Positions 13,709-22,138 of a stretch of 64,000 nucleotides of DNA are shown piece after piece; the first letter of the stretch is position 1, and every line of letters begins with the position of its first letter. A program made the translations under genes and the position numbers. The notes beneath the pieces are model-generated. The model was given only the letters and a program-made list of their open reading frames with translations. It was not told the DNA's origin and did no database searches. The stretch lies in contig NZ_QKWJ01000002.1 of assembly GCF_003353055.1 (NCBI RefSeq), positions 124,001-188,000 on the forward strand, in the 5' to 3' direction. Origin of the DNA: Cupriavidus lacunae. Lineage in GTDB: Bacteria > Pseudomonadota > Gammaproteobacteria > Burkholderiales > Burkholderiaceae.

Positions 13709-13906
13709 ATGCAGGAGTTCGACTTCTACATCAATCTGCAGAAACCGACGCTGGGGCTCTATGTGCGCAAGGGCGCGGGACTGCCCGACCTGGCGGACGC
13801 CAAGGCGTGGCAGCTCGAAGGCACGGTCGCCGAGAGCGAGGTGCCAGCCGGTGCCTTGAAGGGGCTGGAGGCCAACGGGCACGCCTTCCAGGAGTTGGGC
13901 GGCTGA
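13709..13906 (+). CDS. 65-residue protein of unknown function next to clpG
   Basis: A small acidic cytoplasmic protein starting MQEFDFYINLQKPTLG. The ATG at 13709 has GGGAGG eight bases upstream; the in-frame GTG at 13694 lies before that site and is not used. It starts 41 bases after the disaggregase stop and ends before a strong hairpin, so it is probably cotranscribed with clpG. I recognise no domain. The repeated glycine-aspartate-leucine pattern and lack of hydrophobic segments fit a soluble protein; a link to protein quality control is inferred from position only. Confidence 0.75.
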   Translation: MQEFDFYINLQKPTLGLYVRKGAGLPDLADAKAWQLEGTVAESEVPAGALKGLEANGHAFQELGG

Positions 13907-13925
13907 CTGACCGGACCGGAAGCCC

Positions 13926-13950
13926 GGCGCTGCGGTTGCGCCGCAGCGCC
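13926..13950. terminator. Perfect 10-bp hairpin, convergent terminator
   Basis: GGCGCTGCGG (13926-13935), loop TTGCG, and the exact complement (13941-13950) lie between the small protein gene and the converging Bug-protein gene. No T-run is present. Confidence 0.6.
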
Positions 13951-13967
13951 AGGGGCTCTGGCGCATG

Positions 13968-14978
13968 TCAGGACGCGTTGGTCTTGCGGCCTACGCTATG
14001 GATGAGCTTCGTGACGCGCGCCATGTACTGGTCGTACACGCGGTTCGCCTGTTCCTGGCTGTCGATCGGCTGTCCGACCGTGCGCCCCTCGGCCTCCAGC
14101 CTGGCCCGGATATCGGGCTTGGCCAGGGCTTCGCCGATCGCCTTTCGCAGCACCGCCACGCGGTCTGCCGGGGTGCCTTGCCTGACGAAGTAACCACCGC
14201 TGATGGTGTACTCGAAGTCCGGCACCAGCCGGCTTTGCGAGATCAGCGGAATCTGCTTGAGCGCCGGCGGCAGCGCCCTGGAGAAGCTGGTCAGGATCTT
14301 CAGCCGGCCCTGCTGCTGCATGCTGTCGTAGCTGGACTGGTAGGGCAGGATGGCAAAATCCACCTCGCCACCGGCCAGGCCCTGCAGCGCCGGTGCGCCG
14401 CCCTTGTACGGCACATGCAGGAACGGCACGCCCAGCCGCGTGCCCAGCGCATCGCCCATCAGGTGATAGATGGAGTCGATGCCGACTGTGGCGTAGGTCA
14501 GCGGCTTGCCCTTGCTTTGCCTGGCGTACTCGATGAACTTGTCCAGGCTATCCACGGCGATGCCGTTACGGACCATCAGCACGATGTTGGCGTCGCTGAT
14601 GGGCGCGGCCAGCAGGAAGTCCTGCGGCTTGTAGCGTGCCGCCGGGTTCAGCATCGGCGCCAGGAAGACCTCGTTGATGGAACCATGGAAGAAGGTGTAG
14701 CCGTCGGCCGGCGCGGCCAGCACCTTGTTGGCGCCGATCAGCCCGGTACCGCCGCCGTAGTTCTCCACCACCACCTGCTGCCTGACGCTCTTGCTGATGG
14801 ATTCGCCGAAAATGCGGGCCGAGGCGTCGCTGGCGCCGCCGGCGGGGTAGGGCACCACCAGCGACAGGGTCTTGTTGGGAAAGGCGTCCGCGGCAAGGGC
14901 CGGCAGGCCGGCCAGTATGGAGGAGCCGGCGGCAAAGCCAGCATATTGCAGGAAGCGGCGGCGGTTCAGTGAAGCCAT
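13968..14978 (-). CDS. Bug-family (TctC) tripartite tricarboxylate transporter binding protein
   Basis: A 336-residue periplasmic solute-binding protein of the Bordetella uptake gene family. The N-terminus NRRRFLQYAGFAAGSS followed by LAGLPALAADA is an export signal with a Tat-like twin arginine. The mature part shows family motifs LVVPYPAGGASD, VVVENYGGG and HVPYKGGAPALQGLAGGEVD. It lies 27 bases downstream of an M20 amidohydrolase on the same strand, suggesting it delivers a substrate for that enzyme, perhaps an amide or peptide-like organic acid. No TctA or TctB membrane genes are adjacent, which is common for the expanded Bug families of Burkholderiales. The ligand is unknown. Confidence 0.93.
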   Translation of the reverse strand: MASLNRRRFLQYAGFAAGSSILAGLPALAADAFPNKTLSLVVPYPAGGASDASARIFGESISKSVRQQVVVENYGGGTGLIGANKVLAAPADGYTFFHGSINEVFLAPMLNPAARYKPQDFLLAAPISDANIVLMVRNGIAVDSLDKFIEYARQSKGKPLTYATVGIDSIYHLMGDALGTRLGVPFLHVPYKGGAPALQGLAGGEVDFAILPYQSSYDSMQQQGRLKILTSFSRALPPALKQIPLISQSRLVPDFEYTISGGYFVRQGTPADRVAVLRKAIGEALAKPDIRARLEAEGRTVGQPIDSQEQANRVYDQYMARVTKLIHSVGRKTNAS

Positions 14979-15005
14979 GGTGGAAGTCTCCGGGAATGTT
15001 TTTTT

Positions 15006-16187
15006 TCAGGCCAGATAGCTTTGCGCCAGATGCGCCCAGAAGGCGGCGCCGACTGGCAGGGCCTTGTCGTTGAAGTCGTACAGTGGGTTGTGGACCATGC
15101 AGCCACCGTCCTCGCCCAGGCCATTGCCGAGGCGGATGTAGGCGCCGGGCCGGTGCTCCAGCATGTAGGCGAAATCCTCGCTGCCCATCACCGGCGCGCG
15201 CTCAACCACGTTGTCCGCGCCCACCAGCCGGATCGCGGCCTGGCGGGCGAATTCGGTCTGCGCGTCGTGGTTGACCAGCACCGGGTATTTGCGTTCATAG
15301 ACGATCTCGGATTGCAGCCGGAAGCTCTGGGCCTGGGCCGCGACGAATTCCTTGATGCGTTCTTCGACCAGGGTGCGCACCTGCGCATCGAGCGTGCGCA
15401 CGCCGATCTTGATGGTTGCACTTTCGGGTACCACGTTGTAGGTCGCGCCGGCCTGGAGGGCGCCTACGGTGATGACGGCAGACTTGAGTGCGTCGATCTC
15501 GCGGCTGACGATGGACTGCAGCCCCAGCACCATACTGGCCGCGCCCTGCATCACGTCGATGCCATGGTGCGGCATGGCGCCATGGGCGCCGCGGCCGCGC
15601 AGCGTGACTGTGGCGCGATCGAACGAGGCCATGGCGGGGCCGGCGATGATCCCGATCTGGCCTACCGGCAGCCCCGGGGAGTTGTGCAGCGCATAGATCT
15701 CGTCGCAGGGAAACCGCTCGACCAGGCCGTCCTCCAGCATGCGCAGCGCGCCGCCTTCGTTCTCCTCGGCCGGCTGGAAGATCAGGTTCAGCGTGCCGTT
15801 GAATTCGACCGACTCGGCCAGGTACCGGGCGGCACACAGCAGGATCGCCGTGTGCCCGTCATGGCCGCAGGCGTGCATCTTGCCGGCGATGGTGCTGGCA
15901 TAGTCCAGGCCGGTCTTTTCCTGGATGGGAAGCGCATCCATGTCGGCGCGGATGCCCAGCGCCTTGCCGCCTTGTCCTTTCCTGAGCTGGCCCACGACAC
16001 CGGTGGTGCCCAGGCCGCGATGCACTGCATAGCCCCATGCCGCCAGCCGCCCGGCGACGAGGTCGCTGGTCTGGCGCTCTTCAAACGCCAGTTCGGGATG
16101 CGCATGGATTTTCCGGCGGATCTCAACGAACTCCGGCGACAGGGTCTGGATGGTTTGCCGCAAGTTGGCGGGCAGGGCCTGGGTCAT
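15006..16187 (-). CDS. M20-family amidohydrolase (hippurate hydrolase-like)
   Basis: A 393-residue cytoplasmic metallohydrolase of the M20D group that cleaves N-acyl amino acids or related amides. The start at 16187 (MTQALPANLR) was chosen because further upstream codons run into the divergent promoter and are not conserved-looking. Metal-binding motifs are ADMDALPIQE, HACGHDGHTAIL (about residue 105), EENEGGA and, near the C-terminus, GSEDFAYM with VHNPLYDFND. It precedes the Bug binding-protein gene, probably in one operon, and faces a divergent LysR gene that likely controls both. The exact substrate (hippurate, N-acetyl amino acid, other amide) cannot be read from the sequence. Confidence 0.93.
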   Translation of the reverse strand: MTQALPANLRQTIQTLSPEFVEIRRKIHAHPELAFEERQTSDLVAGRLAAWGYAVHRGLGTTGVVGQLRKGQGGKALGIRADMDALPIQEKTGLDYASTIAGKMHACGHDGHTAILLCAARYLAESVEFNGTLNLIFQPAEENEGGALRMLEDGLVERFPCDEIYALHNSPGLPVGQIGIIAGPAMASFDRATVTLRGRGAHGAMPHHGIDVMQGAASMVLGLQSIVSREIDALKSAVITVGALQAGATYNVVPESATIKIGVRTLDAQVRTLVEERIKEFVAAQAQSFRLQSEIVYERKYPVLVNHDAQTEFARQAAIRLVGADNVVERAPVMGSEDFAYMLEHRPGAYIRLGNGLGEDGGCMVHNPLYDFNDKALPVGAAFWAHLAQSYLA

Positions 16188-16266
16188 GGCGGTATCTGAG
16201 CGTGGTTGTCCACAGCATTCTCCACATATGCCCCTGCCGAAGCCATGACAACGATTGCTGCAAAAC

Positions 16267-16283
16267 GTTGTATAAATTGCAAC
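16267..16283. promoter_or_regulatory. Candidate LysR operator
   Basis: GTTGTATAAATTGCAAC is an imperfect dyad with a T-N11-A core in the 159-base gap between the divergent amidohydrolase and LysR genes, where LysR regulators usually bind. Confidence 0.4.
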
Positions 16284-16346
16284 AATGCGAAGATCCGGCC
16301 ATCCGCCCGTTTGTGAGGCGGTGCCGGGGCCTGGGGAGAGCAAGAC

Positions 16347-17255
16347 ATGGACGATGTGCTGGACCGCAAGCGGGCGCTGTGCCTGCTGCAGATCATCGAG
16401 ACGGGATCAGTGCGCGGCGCCGCCGAGGTGCTTGACCTGGACCCGTCGGCGGTCAGCCGCGCCGTGGCCAAGCTGGAGCAGGACACCGGACTGACCCTGC
16501 TGGAGCGCCGCGGACGAGGCGTGGTCGCCACGGACGCGGGGCGCCTGCTGGCGCTGTTTGCCCGGCGCCAGCAGGACCTGAACGAGACCTTCCTGGCCGA
16601 GGTGAACAACCTGAAGAACGCCCAGCGCGGCCATGTCGAACTGGTCTTTGGCGAAGGCTTCGTCGACCTGGTGCTTGAGTCCGTGCTGCAGGGCTTCCTG
16701 CGCAAGCATCCCGACGTGACCTGCAGCATCCAGGTGGCTGGCACCGACGAGACCGTCCGGCATATCGTGGAGGATCTGGCGCATATGGGCTTCGCCTTCG
16801 AGCCGCCCGACGATGTGCGCCTGTGCTCGCACTATTCGCGGCTGGCGCCTATCCGCGTGCATGTGCGCAAGGACCACCCGCTGGCGCGCCGGCGCCGCGC
16901 GCTGACGCTGGCGGACCTGGCGCAGCACCAGGGCGCGGCCCTGGCCGGTTCGTTCGGCGTGCGCAAGCATGTGCAGGCCGCGGAACTGGACGAGCACATC
17001 ACCCTGAAGCCGATGCTGGTGACCAATTCGTTCAAGGTGCTGTGGGAATATGCAGCGATGGGGCTGGGCTACATCCTGACGGCGCGCTCGACGCCGCTCA
17101 AGGAGCCCCAGTTCCGGCAACTGGTGTCGTTGCCGCTGGCCAATCCCATCCTGAACAACAGCCGCATCCACATCATTACCCGGACTGGCCGGCATCTTTC
17201 GTCGGTGGCTGACAGCTTGCTCCAGCATCTGGTGAAGACCTTTCCGCTGGTCTGA
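16347..17255 (+). CDS. LysR-family transcriptional regulator
   Basis: A 302-residue regulator with an N-terminal winged helix (residues about 4-63; the recognition helix region reads LDLDPSAVSRAVAKLEQDTG and LLERRGRGV) and a C-terminal effector-binding domain from about residue 90. It is transcribed divergently from the M20 amidohydrolase and Bug protein, so it is the likely regulator of that unit, with the dyad at 16267-16283 as candidate site. The effector is unknown; the LysR class is certain from the N-terminal domain. Confidence 0.93.
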   Translation: MDDVLDRKRALCLLQIIETGSVRGAAEVLDLDPSAVSRAVAKLEQDTGLTLLERRGRGVVATDAGRLLALFARRQQDLNETFLAEVNNLKNAQRGHVELVFGEGFVDLVLESVLQGFLRKHPDVTCSIQVAGTDETVRHIVEDLAHMGFAFEPPDDVRLCSHYSRLAPIRVHVRKDHPLARRRRALTLADLAQHQGAALAGSFGVRKHVQAAELDEHITLKPMLVTNSFKVLWEYAAMGLGYILTARSTPLKEPQFRQLVSLPLANPILNNSRIHIITRTGRHLSSVADSLLQHLVKTFPLV

Positions 17256-17277
17256 GGCGGCGCCATGCAGACGGTTT

Positions 17278-17308
17278 TCTCCCCTCTCCCGCTTGTGGAA
17301 GAGGGAGT
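17278..17308. repeat. CT-rich intergenic hairpin, copy 2
   Basis: CTCCCCTCTCCC pairs with GGAAGAGGGAG (17298-17308) with one bulged base, 20 bases after the LysR stop. It resembles the hairpin at 8382-8409 and may act as a terminator or be a dispersed repeat. Confidence 0.4.
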
Positions 17309-17447
17309 AAGCACCCGGCAGTGCAGCAGGCCATCGCGCACGGCCGGCCATGCGGTGGCTGTGAACGGTGCGTTCGGAAATGCCAGAGGCGGGCAAAGCG
17401 ATTAGCGGCGATCATGCAGTTTGATCCCGTCTGCTTCCCGAGCCACC

Positions 17448-18044
17448 ATGCACGTCCATCTGCAGTCCCACATGCACGTCAGCCTGCAGCAGCTGTTGCT
17501 GGCCTTCCCGCTGTCGGTCTCCGCCGCCAACGGCAGGCTGGTGGTCAGGCGACGCGGCTACGAGCGCGTGCTGCTGCCCGGCCAGCAGCTCACCATCGAG
17601 CCGTTTGAAGCCTTTGCGCTGCACCTCGATGGCAGTAGTGCGCAGCCGGCGGCGTGCACCCTCTCGATCCAGCGCATGATCCCCGCGGCGCAGCAGGAAT
17701 GCCTGCACCACCGCATTTGCAAGCGTGTCTTCCTGCAACCCCATTACGCCTGGAATGCCGCCTTTATCGCGGAAAGACTCGGCATGTCCGCGGCGCAACT
17801 GCGCCGCATGCTGTTTTCGCAGGGCACGGCGCTGACCGACCTGTGCCGCACGCAACGGCTGATGCGGCTGCTGTTCGAGGTCATGGCCGGCGACGCCCGC
17901 ATTGGCGACTCCCGGCGCATCGTCGGGTGGCCCGCCAACAGTGATCTGGATAGCGCTTTCTATGACCGCTTCGGCTTATCGCTGGAGGCGGCCCGGCGGC
18001 TGGCGGTGGTTCGCCCCGCGCAGCGGCAGCGCTCGGTCGCCTGA
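17448..18044 (+). CDS. AraC-like helix-turn-helix protein
   Basis: A 198-residue protein. The ATG at 17448 was preferred over an in-frame TTG at 17421. The N-terminal half (VRRRGYERVLLPGQQLTIEP) looks like a small cupin-type sensing domain. The C-terminal half holds two helix-turn-helix units: FIAERLGMSAAQLRRMLFSQG and the region ending FYDRFGLSLEAARRL, which corresponds to the usual AraC ending F..RFG.SP. It is shorter than typical AraC proteins (about 250-300 residues) and the first helix unit is divergent. Target genes are unknown; neighbours are two LysR regulators. Confidence 0.65.
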   Translation: MHVHLQSHMHVSLQQLLLAFPLSVSAANGRLVVRRRGYERVLLPGQQLTIEPFEAFALHLDGSSAQPAACTLSIQRMIPAAQQECLHHRICKRVFLQPHYAWNAAFIAERLGMSAAQLRRMLFSQGTALTDLCRTQRLMRLLFEVMAGDARIGDSRRIVGWPANSDLDSAFYDRFGLSLEAARRLAVVRPAQRQRSVA

Positions 18045-18154
18045 CAGCGCGGCGGGCGTGCGCCGGGGTTCCAGCCTGCAAAACGCACCCGCCGGGTGTA
18101 CTGGGCGCCGCGCTTTGGGAGATAATCCCCGCCTTACGCCCGGGGAATGATGTC

Positions 18155-19057
18155 ATGCGCTTTGATCTGGTCGACCTGAAACTGTTCACGCATATTGCGG
18201 AGGCCCAAAGCCTGACCGGCGGTGCACAACGCTCACACCTGTCGCTGGCCGCGGCCAGCACCCGCATCAAGAACCTCGAGGAGCATGTCGGCGTCAAGCT
18301 GCTGAGCCGCAGCAGCCAGGGCGTGAAGGTGACCGGGGCGGGGGAGACCCTGCTTGCCCACGCGCGCCGCGTGCTGCGCCAGCTGGAGCAGCTGAGCGGC
18401 GATCTGCAGGAATATGCGGCGGGCGTGAAAGGCCATGTGCGCGTCTTTGCCAACACCACCGCGATGAGCGAATTCCTGCCCGCGGTGCTGCGCACCTACC
18501 TTGTCAGCCATCCGGACGTGACCATCGACATGCACGAGCGGCTGAGCCCGGATATCGTGCGCGCGGTGCAGGAGGGGATGGTGGACATCGGCATCATCGC
18601 CGGCAACGTGCGCACCAAGGGGCTCGAGGTCATGCCCTACCGGCGCGACCGCCTGGTGCTGGCCACCGCGCTCAGCCACCCGCTGGCCGAGCGCAACAGC
18701 GTGGATTTCATCGATACGCTGGACTACGACTTCATCGGCCTGCCGGAGGCAAGCGCAATCCACAATTTCCTCATGCGTGCCGCTGCCGACCTGCAGCGCA
18801 CGCTGCGCTGGCGCGTGCAGGTCAGCAACTTCGAGACCGCCTGCCGGATGATCGAGGCCAATGTCGGCGTCGGCGTGTTGCCGGAAACCACCGCCAGCCG
18901 CCATGCGAAGACGATGGCGCTGCGCATCGTCCAGCTCAACGACGAGTGGGCCGAGCGCAAGCTGCAGGTATGCGTGGCCGACCTCGGCGCCTTGCCGCTG
19001 TTCGCGCGCAAGCTGGTGGACCTGCTGGTCGAGGACGGCCTCGGGCGCCAGGACTGA
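18155..19057 (+). CDS. LysR-family transcriptional regulator
   Basis: A 300-residue LysR regulator starting MRFDLVDLKLFTHIAEAQSL. The winged-helix domain spans about residues 5-63 (LSLAAASTRIKNLEEHVGVKLLSRSSQGV); the remainder is the effector-binding domain. It converges on the acyl-CoA synthetase gene with only 14 bases between stops and may control the neighbouring acyl-CoA block, but it is not divergent from any target, so this link is weak. Confidence 0.92.
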   Translation: MRFDLVDLKLFTHIAEAQSLTGGAQRSHLSLAAASTRIKNLEEHVGVKLLSRSSQGVKVTGAGETLLAHARRVLRQLEQLSGDLQEYAAGVKGHVRVFANTTAMSEFLPAVLRTYLVSHPDVTIDMHERLSPDIVRAVQEGMVDIGIIAGNVRTKGLEVMPYRRDRLVLATALSHPLAERNSVDFIDTLDYDFIGLPEASAIHNFLMRAAADLQRTLRWRVQVSNFETACRMIEANVGVGVLPETTASRHAKTMALRIVQLNDEWAERKLQVCVADLGALPLFARKLVDLLVEDGLGRQD

Positions 19058-19071
19058 AGGCGCCCATCAGC

Positions 19072-20604
19072 CTAAGCCTGGTCCGCGAGCATCAGCCGGA
19101 GCTGGTGCTTGAGCAGCTTGCCGCTTGCCGTCGTCGGGATCGCGGCCACGCGCAGGATCCGCTCGGGGCGCTTGTACGGCGACAGGCGATCGACCAGATA
19201 GTCGTGCAGCGCCGGCGCATCGAACTTTTCGCCATCCTTGATTTCGACAAAGGCGATCACTTCCTCGTTGCCGTCCGCGGTGGGCTGCCCGATGACGGCG
19301 GACACGCGCACGGACGGATGCGTGTTGATGACCGATTCGACCTCGATCGGATAGACGTTGAAGCCCGAGCGGATGATCAGGTCCTTGGTGCGTCCGACGA
19401 TAAACAGCGCGCCGTCGGGGCCCAGCCGGCCGATGTCGCCGGTATTGAGCCAGCCGCCGGGGCGCAGGGCCTCGGCGCTCAGGTCCGGCGCGCGGTAGTA
19501 GCCGCGCATGACGCCCGGGCCTCTGATCCATAGCTCGCCGGGTTCGCCCTGCGGCACGGGCTTGCCTTCCGGCCCGACCACCCGCAGCTCGGCGCCTTCG
19601 ACGATCTCGCCCGCCGAGCAATCGGTGCGCGGCCGGTCCATGCGGGTCACGAACAGCGATCCCGCGTATTCGGTCATGCCGTAGCCATGGTGCAGCGGCT
19701 GGCCGAACATCGCCTCGACGTCGTGCTTGAGCGTCGGGTCAAGCGGCCCGCCGCCGGTGTAGAGATAGCGCAGCCGCGGCGACGGCACCAATGGCGCGCC
19801 CGTTGCCCGCGCATGGGCGAGGATGCGGTTGAACATCGTCGGCACGCCCTGCAGCAGCGTGATCGCACCCTGCCGGATCGCCGCGGTGACGTCGGCGGCA
19901 TTGAAGCGGGCGCTCAGGTACAGGCTGGCGCCGGCCTGCAGGGTCGAGACCAGCAGCGTGCCCAGCCCGAAGATATGCGACATGGGCATCACCGCATAGG
20001 CGCAGTCGTCTGCCTGCATGCGGCGGGACTCTACCGTGACGCGCGCAAAGTGCAGCAGGCCCCGGTGGGTGACCATCACGCCCTTGGGCTGCCCGGTGGT
20101 GCCGGAGGTGTAGATCAGCGCGGCAATGTCACGCGCCAGCGTTTCAGGCTCGCGCTCGCTGGCCTCGTCGACGGCGCCGGCCATCAGCGGGCCCAGACCG
20201 GCCGGGGCAATCTCCCTGGCCCGGTAGCGGACGCCGTGCCGCAGGGCATCGGGCGACACAGCGTGGGTGAACAGCATCAGGCGCGGCTGGCAGTGGGCCC
20301 GGATCACCTCGATTTCCCGCTCGGACAGGCGCGCGTTGACGACCACCGGCCACGCGCCCAGTTCCGACAAGGCGAATACCAGCGTGATCACCGCCAGGCA
20401 GTTCTCCGCCGTGACCAGCACGCGATCGCCGGTGCCGACCCCTTGCGACTGCAGATAGCGCTGCGCATCCTCGATGCCCGCCCACAGCTGCGCGTAGGTG
20501 GTGGTCCGGCCTTCCTCGAAGACGGCCACATGGCCGGGCGCCCGGGTGGCCCAGTGGCGTGGGATGTCGCTGATCCGTGGTGTGGTGTCTCGGTCCGGTG
20601 GCAT
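19072..20604 (-). CDS. AMP-forming acyl-CoA synthetase
   Basis: A 510-residue acid-CoA ligase that activates a carboxylic acid with ATP and CoA. The open frame extends upstream to 21612, but that part lies antisense-frame inside the CoA-transferase gene; the ATG at 20604 starts the family-like N-terminus (MPPDRDTTPRIS). ANL-superfamily motifs are clear: the phosphate-binding YTSGTTGQPKGV, HGYGMTEYAG, the hinge-region WLNTGDIGRLGPDG and GFNVYPIEVES, and the catalytic lysine in SGKLLKHQLR near the C-terminus. It is the last gene of the minus-strand acyl-CoA block. CaiC-like ligases for branched or aryl acids are the closest type I recognise; the substrate is undetermined. Confidence 0.93.
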   Translation of the reverse strand: MPPDRDTTPRISDIPRHWATRAPGHVAVFEEGRTTTYAQLWAGIEDAQRYLQSQGVGTGDRVLVTAENCLAVITLVFALSELGAWPVVVNARLSEREIEVIRAHCQPRLMLFTHAVSPDALRHGVRYRAREIAPAGLGPLMAGAVDEASEREPETLARDIAALIYTSGTTGQPKGVMVTHRGLLHFARVTVESRRMQADDCAYAVMPMSHIFGLGTLLVSTLQAGASLYLSARFNAADVTAAIRQGAITLLQGVPTMFNRILAHARATGAPLVPSPRLRYLYTGGGPLDPTLKHDVEAMFGQPLHHGYGMTEYAGSLFVTRMDRPRTDCSAGEIVEGAELRVVGPEGKPVPQGEPGELWIRGPGVMRGYYRAPDLSAEALRPGGWLNTGDIGRLGPDGALFIVGRTKDLIIRSGFNVYPIEVESVINTHPSVRVSAVIGQPTADGNEEVIAFVEIKDGEKFDAPALHDYLVDRLSPYKRPERILRVAAIPTTASGKLLKHQLRLMLADQA

Positions 20605-20747
20605 CTCGCGGGAATCCTTGTGCTGGAAAAAGCCGTTCGGCAGGGCGGGGCGCCAGCCAAATGGCGCCAGTGTATGTGTGCCCGGTGTACGGTGCAATCG
20701 GTAATCGGCAAAGACGGATTTCTTGTCTGCCGAAAGAGTCTGGCTCT

Positions 20748-22046
20748 CTACACCACGCGCCTGGCGCGCAGTGCCTCCAGTTGCTGCGGGCTGAGTTTCA
20801 GGTAGTCGCCCAGCACCTCGTCGGTGTGCTGGCCCAGCGCAGGCGGGGCATAGCGCAGCGTCGGGGGTGTCTCCGACAGGCGCAGCGGGCTGGCGGCGGT
20901 GACTACCTGGTTGACAGACTCGCCGGTGGGCGCCTGTGCTCCCGGGTAGCGCTCCTGTTCGATGCGCAGGCCGCGGTGCTGCACATGCGGGTCGGCGTAG
21001 GCCTGGGCGATATTGTTGATGGGGCCGCAAGGCACGGAATTGGCCTCGAGCAGCGCGACCCATTCTGACGTGGAACGGGTGCGGGTGAGCGCCATCATCA
21101 TCGCGATCAGCGTCTTCCGGTTGTTCACGCGGCCGGTGTTGGTCGCATAGCGCTCGTCGCGCGCCCAATCCACGCCCGCGGCTTCGCAGAAGCGCGCGAA
21201 CTGCCCGTCGTTGCCGATCGCCAGCAGCATATTGCCGTCGGCCGTGGGGAAGTCCTGGTAAGGCACCACGCTCGGGTGGATATTCCCCTGGCGCCTGGGG
21301 ACGTCGCCGGCGTTCAGGAAGCCCGCACCCTGGTTGGCCAGCACCGCCATTGCCACATCCAGCAAGGCGATATCGATATGCTGGCCGCGCCCGGTGAAGT
21401 GGCGCGCTTCCAGCGCGCTCAGGATGGCGGTGGTCGCGTACATGCCGGTGAACAGGTCGATCACCGCGACGCCTACCTTCATCGGGCCGCCGCCGGGCTC
21501 GCCGTCGGCGTGGCCGGTGATGCTCATCAGGCCGCTCATGGCCTGGATCAGCAGGTCGTAGCCGGGGCGCGCCGCATAAGGACCGGTGTGGCCGAAGCCC
21601 GTGACCGAGCAATAGATCAGGCGCGGATTGAGCGCACTCAGGCTGTCATAGTCCAGCCCGTAGCGCTTGAGGCCACCGGTCTTGAAGTTCTCCACCACCA
21701 CGTCGCTCTGCCGGGCCAGTTCGCGGATCAGCGCCTGTCCCTCGGGGGTGGCCATGTCCACGGTGACCGAGCGCTTGTTGCGGTTGGCGGCGGTGAAATA
21801 GCAAGCTTGCCGGGTCGGCGCGCCGGCCTCGTCCGCCAGGAACGGGGGGCCCCAGTGGCGGGTATCGTCGCCTTCGCCGGGCTTTTCGATCTTGATCACG
21901 TCGGCGCCCATGTCCGCCAGGTTCTGGGTGGACCACGGCCCCGCCAGCACGCGCGAGAGATCGAGCACCCGCAGGTGGCTCAGGGCGCCGGTGCGGGGCG
22001 AAGGAGGAGGCAGGCCGGCGGTCTGCGTAGCGGTGGAATCTGTCAT
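20748..22046 (-). CDS. CaiB/BaiF family (class III) CoA-transferase
   Basis: A 432-residue class III CoA-transferase that exchanges CoA between carboxylic acids. The ATG at 22046 was preferred over a TTG six codons upstream. Family motifs: HLRVLDLSRVLAGPWSTQNLAD, VIKIEKPGEGDDTRHWGPP, YFTAANRNKRSVTVD, and the catalytic aspartate region just before NFKTGG (SDVVVENFKTGG region near residue 165-170 with the preceding RQSD). The C-terminal PALGQHTDEVLGDYL is typical. It lies between thiolase and acyl-CoA synthetase in one orientation. Having both a CoA-transferase and a ligase suggests two ways to activate the same or related acids. Confidence 0.93.
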   Translation of the reverse strand: MTDSTATQTAGLPPPSPRTGALSHLRVLDLSRVLAGPWSTQNLADMGADVIKIEKPGEGDDTRHWGPPFLADEAGAPTRQACYFTAANRNKRSVTVDMATPEGQALIRELARQSDVVVENFKTGGLKRYGLDYDSLSALNPRLIYCSVTGFGHTGPYAARPGYDLLIQAMSGLMSITGHADGEPGGGPMKVGVAVIDLFTGMYATTAILSALEARHFTGRGQHIDIALLDVAMAVLANQGAGFLNAGDVPRRQGNIHPSVVPYQDFPTADGNMLLAIGNDGQFARFCEAAGVDWARDERYATNTGRVNNRKTLIAMMMALTRTRSTSEWVALLEANSVPCGPINNIAQAYADPHVQHRGLRIEQERYPGAQAPTGESVNQVVTAASPLRLSETPPTLRYAPPALGQHTDEVLGDYLKLSPQQLEALRARRVV

Positions 22047-22138
22047 GTCAGGGCAGGCGGTCAAGGCAAGCTGCCCGTCCTGGGGCGGGCAGCGGTGCGC
22101 GGGGGTGCATGGGTCAGGCGTTACGCCCCGAAGCTTGC

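Noticed and set aside
20605-21612. Upstream extension of the acyl-CoA synthetase frame
   Set aside because: This part is out of frame within the CoA-transferase gene and has no ligase similarity; the true start is at 20604.
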